Shown here piece after piece: positions 1-5,406 of a stretch of 5,406 nucleotides of DNA. The stretch is from positions 1 through 5,406 of the forward strand of contig JAOZKO010000210.1 in the NCBI GenBank assembly GCA_029935325.1, in the 5' to 3' direction. The notes below the pieces were generated by a model. The model saw only the letters and a list, made by a program, of their open reading frames with translations. It made no database searches and was not told the DNA's origin. Numbering within the stretch: position 1 is the stretch's first letter; each line of letters starts with the position of its first letter. The position numbers were made by a program, and so were the translations under genes. The stretch comes from Bacteroidales bacterium. GTDB taxonomy: Bacteria > Bacteroidota > Bacteroidia > Bacteroidales > UBA1556.

Positions 1-491
1 AGTTTTTGCAAATCATTAGACTGGGTGGAGGAAGAATCCAGAATGACACCATTGTTTTTGATACATTAATTAAAAATGATAATAGTGTTAAGAAGCTTAA
101 ATCAAATGAGAAAATTGCTGGCAAGTCATCTGTAAAGTATCAAATAACAAACGACAGCACCTTAAACGCTTCAATTAATATGGCCGAGAAGCTTTTAAAA
201 CCATATATGGCAGATTTGATTAAGCTTTCTGTTTTGATAGAAACAATTGGAAATGCCATAAATATGGAGTTTTCAAAAAGCTTCTCATATTTAAGCTATT
301 CCAAAATTAATGGTTATCCAATGCGATTGATTGAGTTTGAACCTGATGGTACTATTCTATTGCAGGAGGAAGTGATTGTATTTACTAAAAAAGAATATGA
401 GGATAATCACGACAATGACTTTATCCTATCTACTGAATTTCAAAAATTAAGTTTAGTAGATCTATTTATAAGTTCTAAATCTGAAAACTAG
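1..491 (+). CDS. Hypothetical protein, 3' part (5' end outside window)
   Basis: The reading frame is open from the left edge (first full codon at 3-5) to the TAG at 489-491, giving about 162 visible residues. The in-frame TTG at 6 is probably not the true start, because the frame stays open to the edge and no start signal precedes it; I treat the gene as truncated by the window. I do not recognise the family with certainty. The segment has alternating polar and hydrophobic beta-like stretches, with KIAGKSSVKYQITND near residue 38 of the visible part and a later GYPMRLIEFEPDGTILLQEE. This arrangement is loosely reminiscent of Bacteroidota periplasmic proteins of the DUF4412 or GLPGLI kind, where a 'G-x-x-x-x-K-Y' strand is followed by a 'GYP-x-x-x-E' strand, but this is only an impression. 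No membrane helix is visible in this part. The stop is 7 bp before the ABC-F start, so the two genes are probably co-transcribed. The N-terminus, including any signal peptide, cannot be seen. Confidence 0.7.
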   Translation, partial: FLQIIRLGGGRIQNDTIVFDTLIKNDNSVKKLKSNEKIAGKSSVKYQITNDSTLNASINMAEKLLKPYMADLIKLSVLIETIGNAINMEFSKSFSYLSYSKINGYPMRLIEFEPDGTILLQEEVIVFTKKEYEDNHDNDFILSTEFQKLSLVDLFISSKSEN

Positions 492-498
492 TTTTAAA

Positions 499-2439
499 AT
501 GTATAGCGTTAATAATATTGGCATAAGGTTTAGTGGAATTGATTTATTCAAAAATATATCATTTCTTGTAAATGAAAAGGATAGAATTGGTTTAACAGGA
601 AAAAATGGAGCTGGGAAATCAACAATTCTAAAACTACTTTCCAATGAAATAGAAGCTACTTCTGGTAATATTATTATACCAAAAGACAAAAGTGTAGGCT
701 ACCTCCCTCAGCAATTGGAGAATACAAGTACACTTAGTATATTTGATGAAACTATTACTGCATTTGAAGAGCATCAAAAACTAGAGCTTCAAATTGATAA
801 TATAACTAATGAGTTATCAGAGCGTAGCGATTATGAGAGTCAAAGCTACCTAAATCTAATTAATGACCTTCAGAATGCTAATGATAGGTTTCATATTCTT
901 GATGGAAAAAGTAGAGAAGGTAATACTGAAAAAACTTTATTAGGATTAGGGTTCGACAAAAAACAATTCGACCAATCAGTTAGCAGTTTAAGTGGTGGCT
1001 GGAAGATGCGAATTGAATTGGCAAAAATCCTACTTCAAATGCCTAACTTAATTCTTCTGGATGAGCCTACTAATCACTTAGATATAGAATCTATTCAGTG
1101 GCTCGAAGATTTTTTGAAATCATATCATGGTGCAGTTATATTAGTTTCCCACGATAGGACCTTCCTTGATGCTGTTACTAATCGTACCATTGAGATTACC
1201 CAGGGTAAATTCTACGATTATAAGTGTAATTATTCTGAATATGTAAAGCAGCGGGAAGTATTATTGGAGCAGCAAAAATCACGATTTGAGAATCAACAAA
1301 AAGAGATTAAAGAAATTGAAGATTTTATTGATCGATTTAGATATAAAGCTACCAAAGCTAAGCAGGTACAATCTAGAATAAAGATGCTTGAAAAAATTGA
1401 TAGACATCAATTAGATTTATTAGACAAAAAGAGTATTCATTTCAAATTCCCTCCTGCTCCATCTTCAGGAAAGATCAGTGTTGAAATATCAAATTTTGGT
1501 AAAAGTTATGGTGATAATACTGTTTTGAAAAATATTGATATCACCATTATTAAAAATGAATTTGTAGCTTTTGTAGGCCGAAATGGGGAAGGAAAAACCA
1601 CCTTAGCAAAGGCTATTGTTGGAGAACTAGAATATGATGGAGAAGTTAAGCTAGGTCATAATGTCAAAATCGGTTATTACGCTCAAAATCAAGCAGATTT
1701 ATTAAATGAAAACCAAACCGTATTCGAGACTATTGATAATGTTGCTGTAGGAGAAATCAGGAAGAATATCAAAAGTATTCTTGGAAGTTTCCTATTCTCA
1801 GGTGAGGATATTGACAAACAGGTAAAGGTTCTTAGCGGAGGAGAGCGTTCGCGTCTAGCGCTAGCAAAACTTCTCTTAGAACCAGTAAATCTTCTTGTTC
1901 TTGATGAGCCTACAAATCACCTTGATATGCAATCAAAAGACATTCTGAAAAATGCACTTATGCAGTTTGATGGGACATTAATCTTGGTTTCTCACGATAG
2001 AGATTTCCTTAAAGGACTTAGTAATAAGGTGTTTGAGTTTAGAAATAAAAAGATTAAAGAGCATATTGGTGATATCTCTGAGTTTATTGATAAGAAGAAA
2101 ATTCAAAACCTAAATGAGCTGGAGTTAAAGAAAACAAGCTCTGATAGAAAATCCAAAGAATCTAGTTCAAATAAAGAACAATTTCTATTACGAAAGGAAT
2201 TCGATAAGAAGCAAAGAAAATTGCAGAAGCTTATTCAAACTTGCGAGAAAAACATAGAAGTTTTAGAGACTAGTATTAATAAAATGGATGAAGATTTAGC
2301 AGATCCTCAAGAATCTATGGTGAGCTTTTCTGATGAAACATTCTACAAAGCCTATAACGGAGCAAAGAGTAATTTAGATGCTGAAGTTGAAAAATGGGAA
2401 AGATTACACATTGAGTTTGAGGAATTACAGCAGCCCTAA
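499..2439 (+). CDS. ABC-F family ATPase, YheS/ABCF3-like translation factor
   Basis: This is a soluble protein of 646 residues with two ABC ATPase domains and no membrane segments, which is the ABC-F architecture. Domain 1 has Walker A GKNGAGKST (residues 34-42), Q-loop glutamine near 71-72, signature LSGGW (164-168), Walker B ILLDEPTNHLD (185-195) and H-loop H218. Domain 2 has Walker A GRNGEGKTT (360-368), signature LSGGE (445-449), Walker B LLVLDEPTNHLD (465-476) and H499. Residues of about 90-145 form the arm insertion. The charged linker at about 245-300, with FIDRFRYKATKAKQVQSR, is the P-site tRNA interaction motif and resembles that of YheS/ABCF3 proteins. The lysine-rich C-terminus (about 545-646) is predicted coiled coil. 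Family members bind the ribosomal E site and act on the peptidyl-tRNA or stalled ribosomes. Both catalytic glutamates (E189, E470) are present, so it should be active. The start ATG gives the standard family N-terminus (MYSVNNIGIRFSG); there is no Shine-Dalgarno. It lies 7 bp after gene 1, probably in its operon. A resistance role is unlikely but cannot be excluded. Confidence 0.96.
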   Translation: MYSVNNIGIRFSGIDLFKNISFLVNEKDRIGLTGKNGAGKSTILKLLSNEIEATSGNIIIPKDKSVGYLPQQLENTSTLSIFDETITAFEEHQKLELQIDNITNELSERSDYESQSYLNLINDLQNANDRFHILDGKSREGNTEKTLLGLGFDKKQFDQSVSSLSGGWKMRIELAKILLQMPNLILLDEPTNHLDIESIQWLEDFLKSYHGAVILVSHDRTFLDAVTNRTIEITQGKFYDYKCNYSEYVKQREVLLEQQKSRFENQQKEIKEIEDFIDRFRYKATKAKQVQSRIKMLEKIDRHQLDLLDKKSIHFKFPPAPSSGKISVEISNFGKSYGDNTVLKNIDITIIKNEFVAFVGRNGEGKTTLAKAIVGELEYDGEVKLGHNVKIGYYAQNQADLLNENQTVFETIDNVAVGEIRKNIKSILGSFLFSGEDIDKQVKVLSGGERSRLALAKLLLEPVNLLVLDEPTNHLDMQSKDILKNALMQFDGTLILVSHDRDFLKGLSNKVFEFRNKKIKEHIGDISEFIDKKKIQNLNELELKKTSSDRKSKESSSNKEQFLLRKEFDKKQRKLQKLIQTCEKNIEVLETSINKMDEDLADPQESMVSFSDETFYKAYNGAKSNLDAEVEKWERLHIEFEELQQP

Positions 2440-2494
2440 TTATCAAATTTATTTTCTCTAATAAGTACCTGTATTTTTAATACTTGCATTTGTA

Positions 2495-2524
2495 TTGTTT
2501 TTATTTCAAATTTTGTTACTTTTG
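2495..2524 (+). promoter_or_regulatory. Bacteroidota-type promoter for the AGCS symporter
   Basis: The -7 element TACTTTTG at 2517-2524 matches TAnnTTTG exactly, and a -33 TTG lies at 2495-2497, separated by exactly 19 bp, the usual spacing for the Bacteroidota primary sigma factor. Transcription would start at about 2530-2532, leaving a leader of roughly 43 nt before the ATG at 2575. This suggests that the symporter is transcribed on its own, independently of the ABC-F gene. Confidence 0.75.
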
Positions 2525-2574
2525 CATATAGTAAGTCTATAATCTAAGGGCATAAATCACAAAATATTTTCTTT

Positions 2575-4227
2575 ATGAGACGTTTTTTACAAATCACTTT
2601 TATTCTTTTATACTTTACAATTGGTGCTCAAGCACAAAGCGTCACCACAGATAATCAAACTGAAGTTACTGAAGAAAAAAGTTTAAGTGAACGTATCGAT
2701 GATTGGTTTGCTCCTAGTGTAAAGGTAATGGAATCAGTTCTGTTTTTTGATCCCTTTACAGCAATGGGAATCTACGATCCAGTTGTGAGAGATGAAAATG
2801 GTGAGCCAATTCTAGACTTAGATGGCAAACCCATTGAAAAGCATTTTCCATTAATTGTACTTTGGTTAATAATGGGAGCATTTTATTTTACTTTCCGAAT
2901 GAAGTTTATAAATATTAGAGGATTAAAGCATTCCTTTGAATTGATACGAGGGAAGTACGACAACCCTAATGACGCCGGAGAAGTATCCCATTTTCAAGCA
3001 TTAGCTACAGCTGTATCTGGCACTGTAGGCTTGGGAAATATTGCAGGAGTTGCTATTGCCATTACAGTTGGTGGTCCTGGCGCTACTTTTTGGATGATTG
3101 TTGCTGGTTTATTAGGGATGACTCTGAAATTTACAGAAGTAACACTCGGTGTTAAGTATCGTGAATTAGATGAGGACGGAAACGTTTCCGGTGGTCCAAT
3201 GTATTACCTTAGAAATGGTTTAAAACTTCAGAATTTAGGTAAAATGAATTTAGGAGGTTTAGGGAAAGTCTTAGCAGCTATTTATGCAGTTGTATTAATT
3301 GGAGCAGCGCTTGGAGGTGGAAATATGTTTCAGGCAAATCAAACTTTTAAACAATTTGAGATGCTTATTCCGAGCCTTGAAGGTTATGGTGCTTGGTTTG
3401 GCGTTGGTATGGCAATTCTAGTTGGTTTTGTTATTATTGGAGGCATTAAAAGTATTGCCAAAGTAACTGAAAAAGTTGTACCTATTATGGCAACTGTTTA
3501 TATTCTAGCCTCCCTATTGGTTATAGGAATACATTGGGAAGACATCCCTCATGTTTTCTCTATTATAATTAATGGAGCATTTGCTCCTGAGGCAATTCGA
3601 GGAGGTTTTATTGGAGTATTAATTGTAGGGTTTCAAAGAGCCTCATTTTCTAATGAAGCAGGAGTTGGCTCGGCCTCAATTGCTCATGCTGCTGTAAAAA
3701 CTGATGAGCCCGTAAGTGAAGGAATTGTTGCGATACTAGAGCCCGTTATTGACACTGTAATAGTATGTACAATGACTGCTTTTGTAATTATTTTTACAGG
3801 ATATTCAGACCCAGATATGGCTCATGGCTATGATGGAGCACAGCTTACCTCCAAAGCCTTTGAAAGTGTATTTTCATGGTTTCCAATAGTATTGGCAATA
3901 GCTATAACACTTTTTGCATTTTCAACAATGGTTTCTTGGTCGTATTATGGTCTTAAAGGATTTAGATATTTATTTGGAAGATATTTTGATAAAGCTTTTG
4001 GAAATCCTAATGCTAAGCGTTATGCCTTTTTTAGTATTTATCTGTTGTTTGTAATAGTTGGCGCTGCATCAAACCTAGGTTCAGTAATGTCTTTTGCTGA
4101 TATGATGATTCTTTCACTCGCATTCCCTAATATCATAGGTCTGCTAATATTAGCTCCTGAAGTTAGTCGTGATTTAAAATCATATATGCAAAGGGTAAAA
4201 AGTGGAGAAATTAAAAAGTATAAATAA
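2575..4227 (+). CDS. Alanine/glycine:cation symporter (AGCS family) with N-terminal extension
   Basis: The product (550 residues) is an inner-membrane secondary transporter of the AGCS (AlsT/DagA-like) family, which imports alanine or glycine with Na+ or H+. Family hallmarks are HFQALATAVSGTVGLGNIAG (residues 139-158), GGPMYYL (206-212), NEAGVGSASIAHAA (360-373) and VSWSYYG (453-459). About 11 hydrophobic segments follow from residue 92: roughly 92-108, 140-168, 172-190, 230-252, 272-292, 301-320, 340-356, 382-408, 433-457, 482-500 and 505-525. The protein begins with a signal peptide (MRRFLQITFILL, ending AQA at 18-20) and then a hydrophilic stretch (22-90) expected in the periplasm; many AGCS proteins of other phyla are shorter (about 450-490 residues) and lack it. 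The ATG is preceded by an A/T-rich leader without Shine-Dalgarno and is the first in-frame start after the promoter at 2495-2524. The stop at 4225-4227 abuts the stop of the convergent gene. Alanine versus glycine preference and the coupling ion cannot be read from the sequence. Confidence 0.95.
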   Translation: MRRFLQITFILLYFTIGAQAQSVTTDNQTEVTEEKSLSERIDDWFAPSVKVMESVLFFDPFTAMGIYDPVVRDENGEPILDLDGKPIEKHFPLIVLWLIMGAFYFTFRMKFINIRGLKHSFELIRGKYDNPNDAGEVSHFQALATAVSGTVGLGNIAGVAIAITVGGPGATFWMIVAGLLGMTLKFTEVTLGVKYRELDEDGNVSGGPMYYLRNGLKLQNLGKMNLGGLGKVLAAIYAVVLIGAALGGGNMFQANQTFKQFEMLIPSLEGYGAWFGVGMAILVGFVIIGGIKSIAKVTEKVVPIMATVYILASLLVIGIHWEDIPHVFSIIINGAFAPEAIRGGFIGVLIVGFQRASFSNEAGVGSASIAHAAVKTDEPVSEGIVAILEPVIDTVIVCTMTAFVIIFTGYSDPDMAHGYDGAQLTSKAFESVFSWFPIVLAIAITLFAFSTMVSWSYYGLKGFRYLFGRYFDKAFGNPNAKRYAFFSIYLLFVIVGAASNLGSVMSFADMMILSLAFPNIIGLLILAPEVSRDLKSYMQRVKSGEIKKYK

Positions 4228-5229
4228 TTAATACGCATTTACTGATTGATAATATATTGTCTTTAGTATGTTTTTAGGTTTTTCCATATCACAGATAATT
4301 TGCTTTCGTGTAAAGCTATCTATATTAAAAACTCCATTATTTATATCTTGTAATTTTTGATACTGATCTAAGCATACAAAACCTCTATTGATAACGGGCA
4401 TAACAATATCAAGAAACTTCAATATTTGCTTTCGTTTATAATTCATTTTATAGCTTAGTTCAATAAATTTACCAATTTCACTTTCATATCTTAACCTAAG
4501 ATTCTTAATATCATCACATTTTGTTGGAATTGTAGATATTTTACTTTTAAAGTCTTTATAAATATCGAATATATCATTCTCAAATTGCATAACAACACCC
4601 AACTGAAAAAGAGCTTCCTTTTCTCCAATCCCTAATAAATTATCAAATCCAGTTCTGTAAAACAGTACTGAATGACCACCTTTTAATTTAGTAATATCCC
4701 AAATTCTAATATTTTCTAAAGAGCTCTTTTCTTGTTCTAAACTTTGTACTTGAGCCTTATAGACTTCTACAAATTGTTTTATTATTAATTCAGGATCTTT
4801 GGATTTATCTAGAGCAATAATATAGAATTCAAGGAATAATTTTTGGTTAGAGGATTTTGGAATAATTGATTTAGGATTATGCAGCATCTCTATAATATCC
4901 TCTAGTGGTAATCTAAGGTCATCAAAAAAATCATCAAACAAACCAGTAATTACACCTTGGCTAGTACTAACCCATCTCTCGCTATTACTCATACTCGTAT
5001 TTCTGAGTAAACAAAAAGCTTCTCCTAATATTGCAGGTACTGCTAGTCCATAATATTTATTAATTTTACTGAAGTCCTTTGGTGTTAATGTACCATCATT
5101 ATCTATTTTTGATGCATCAAGCATAGGAGAAACATTATTCAATAAAAACAGATCTTGTCTTTTAAGATTTCTTCTTAGCTTGACAAAAAAGGAAGGTATT
5201 AAAATAGTATTTCTAATAATTAAAGGCAT
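4228..5229 (-). CDS. Putative non-canonical class I isoprenoid/terpene synthase
   Basis: This 333-residue protein is mostly alpha-helical in character and has no signal peptide or clear membrane helix, so it is probably cytosolic. Two motifs suggest the class I isoprenoid synthase fold. The first is DDFFDD (D99-D104) in the helix GVITGLFDDFFDDL, matching the first aspartate-rich motif DDxxD. The second is LGVVMQFENDIFDIYKD (210-226), with Q215, N218, D219, D222, K225 and D226, matching the second metal-binding motif; the spacing of about 115 residues between the two is normal for the fold. Such enzymes bind three Mg2+ ions and ionise prenyl diphosphates. Between them lies KLKGGHSVLFYR (181-192), which could hold diphosphate-binding residues (inference). 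It lacks the RRG that follows DDxxD in chain-elongating prenyltransferases, so an ordinary farnesyl or geranylgeranyl synthase is unlikely. The start is firm: an in-frame TAA lies 15 bp upstream (5245-5247). It is convergent with the symporter and appears monocistronic. The substrate and product are unknown; a squalene/phytoene-synthase-like activity is an alternative. Confidence 0.8.
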   Translation of the reverse strand: MPLIIRNTILIPSFFVKLRRNLKRQDLFLLNNVSPMLDASKIDNDGTLTPKDFSKINKYYGLAVPAILGEAFCLLRNTSMSNSERWVSTSQGVITGLFDDFFDDLRLPLEDIIEMLHNPKSIIPKSSNQKLFLEFYIIALDKSKDPELIIKQFVEVYKAQVQSLEQEKSSLENIRIWDITKLKGGHSVLFYRTGFDNLLGIGEKEALFQLGVVMQFENDIFDIYKDFKSKISTIPTKCDDIKNLRLRYESEIGKFIELSYKMNYKRKQILKFLDIVMPVINRGFVCLDQYQKLQDINNGVFNIDSFTRKQIICDMEKPKNILKTIYYQSVNAY

Positions 5230-5281
5230 AAGTCTTTCAATAGCTTAATAAATTTGACTACGATTACTAAATTCAAGAACC

Positions 5282-5317
5282 TGCTAATCATAAAAACAGG
5301 CTAAAATAATATTAGCA
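5282..5317. repeat. Inverted repeat in the leader of the isoprenoid synthase-like gene
   Basis: TGCTAAT (5282-5288) and ATTAGCA (5311-5317) are perfect 7-bp inverted copies separated by 22 bp. One arm overlaps the predicted transcription start of the minus-strand gene, so it could be an operator half-site pair or a leader hairpin. A short alternative pairing CCTG (5280-5283) with CAGG (5297-5300) overlaps the same segment. In such AT-rich DNA a chance origin is quite possible. Confidence 0.3.
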
Positions 5318-5319
5318 AT

Positions 5320-5352
5320 CAAAGGTAGTAAAAAGATACAATTATTTGAAAA
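5320..5352 (-). promoter_or_regulatory. Candidate promoter for the isoprenoid synthase-like gene
   Basis: Read on the minus strand, TACCTTTG (plus-strand CAAAGGTA at 5320-5327) matches the Bacteroidota -7 consensus TAnnTTTG exactly. The -33 region about 20 bp upstream is only TTTTC (plus-strand GAAAA at 5348-5352), a weak match to TTTG or TTG. Transcription would start near 5313, giving a leader of about 80 nt before the ATG at 5229. The position just downstream of the terminator hairpin at 5366-5399 (in minus-strand direction) fits a promoter that restarts transcription. Confidence 0.5.
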
Positions 5353-5365
5353 GAATATTTAGGGC

Positions 5366-5399
5366 AAAAAAAAAGCTCCTAACTAACGTTAGGAGCTTT
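5366..5399 (-). terminator. Rho-independent terminator, minus-strand oriented
   Basis: A perfect 12-bp stem (AAAGCTCCTAAC at 5372-5383 and GTTAGGAGCTTT at 5388-5399) closes a 4-nt loop (TAAC). Read on the minus strand the stem runs into nine T (plus-strand A run 5366-5374), the classic intrinsic terminator layout. On the plus strand only the three T of the stem follow before GTATAAA, so termination there would be weaker. It probably ends a minus-strand gene that lies beyond the right edge and insulates the isoprenoid synthase-like gene from it. Confidence 0.85.
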
Positions 5400-5406
5400 G
5401 TATAAA

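Noticed and set aside
484..495. Perfect 12-bp palindrome AAAACTAGTTTT across the stop codon of gene 1
   Set aside because: It is short, built mainly of A and T runs, has no loop or T-tract layout of a terminator, and sits in a 7-bp gap between likely co-transcribed genes.
462..689. Minus-strand open frame of 75 codons
   Set aside because: It lies opposite the end of gene 1 and the Walker A region of the ABC-F gene, whose coding is certain, and has no recognisable protein features or promoter.
499..2439. Antibiotic-resistance ABC-F (target protection) interpretation
   Set aside because: The linker and overall layout resemble the housekeeping YheS/ABCF3-like group, and there is no attenuator leader or mobile element nearby.
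2463..2485. Possible hairpin AAGTA...TACTT (or GTATT/AATAC) after the ABC-F gene
   Set aside because: The stems are only 5 bp, A/T-rich and mutually exclusive, with no T-tract after them; not a credible intrinsic terminator.
2538..2543. TATAAT resembling an E. coli sigma-70 -10 box
   Set aside because: The Bacteroidota primary sigma factor does not use this element, there is no matching -35, and the TTG/19 bp/TACTTTTG promoter just upstream is a much better candidate.
4038..4238. Minus-strand open frame of 66 codons
   Set aside because: It lies opposite the well-conserved C-terminal membrane helices of the symporter and overlaps the end of the minus-strand gene; it is a chance frame.
5074..5109. 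EF-hand-like stretch KIDNDGTLTPKD (residues 41-52) in the isoprenoid synthase-like protein
   Set aside because: Position 1 of the calcium loop is lysine instead of aspartate and no flanking helix pair or second loop is evident, so calcium binding is not supported.
1..5406. CRISPR array, tRNA or rRNA, insertion sequence, or defence or mobile system
   Set aside because: I found no regularly spaced direct repeats, no cloverleaf or rRNA-like sequence, and no transposase, integrase or other hallmark of a mobile or defence island.

Overview
The window is an AT-rich stretch of chromosome that most likely comes from a member of the Bacteroidota. Three things point there. Two intergenic regions carry the TAnnTTTG type of -7 promoter element that is characteristic of this phylum. 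No gene start has a convincing Shine-Dalgarno sequence. The ABC-F and AGCS proteins have the sequence style of Bacteroidota homologues. A genus cannot be assigned from this window.

Layout from left to right: (1) the 3' part of an unrecognised plus-strand gene cut by the left edge (to 491); (2) 7 bp later, a complete plus-strand ABC-F ATPase (499-2439), a cytosolic ribosome-associated translation factor of the YheS/ABCF3-like type, probably co-transcribed with gene 1; (3) a 135-bp gap with a well-formed Bacteroidota promoter (2495-2524); (4) a plus-strand sodium- or proton-coupled alanine/glycine symporter of the AGCS family with a signal peptide and an N-terminal periplasmic extension (2575-4227); (5) a convergent minus-strand gene (4228-5229) whose stop codon directly abuts that of the symporter; (6) a 177-bp region holding a candidate promoter for the minus-strand gene and a strong terminator hairpin pointing left, which probably ends an unseen minus-strand gene beyond the right edge.

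Genes 1-3 look like ordinary housekeeping and transport functions. The most interesting gene is the minus-strand one. It encodes a 333-residue protein with two metal-binding motifs of class I isoprenoid (terpenoid) synthases, DDFFDD and QFENDIFDIYKD, in the right order and spacing. It lacks the details of canonical prenyltransferases (no RRG after the first motif), and its second motif is intermediate between the terpene synthase NSE triad and the prenyltransferase DDxxD. It may be a non-canonical terpene or prenyl synthase that makes an unknown product. It stands alone here, with no visible terpene-modifying partner genes. The genes do not form an obvious joint pathway.
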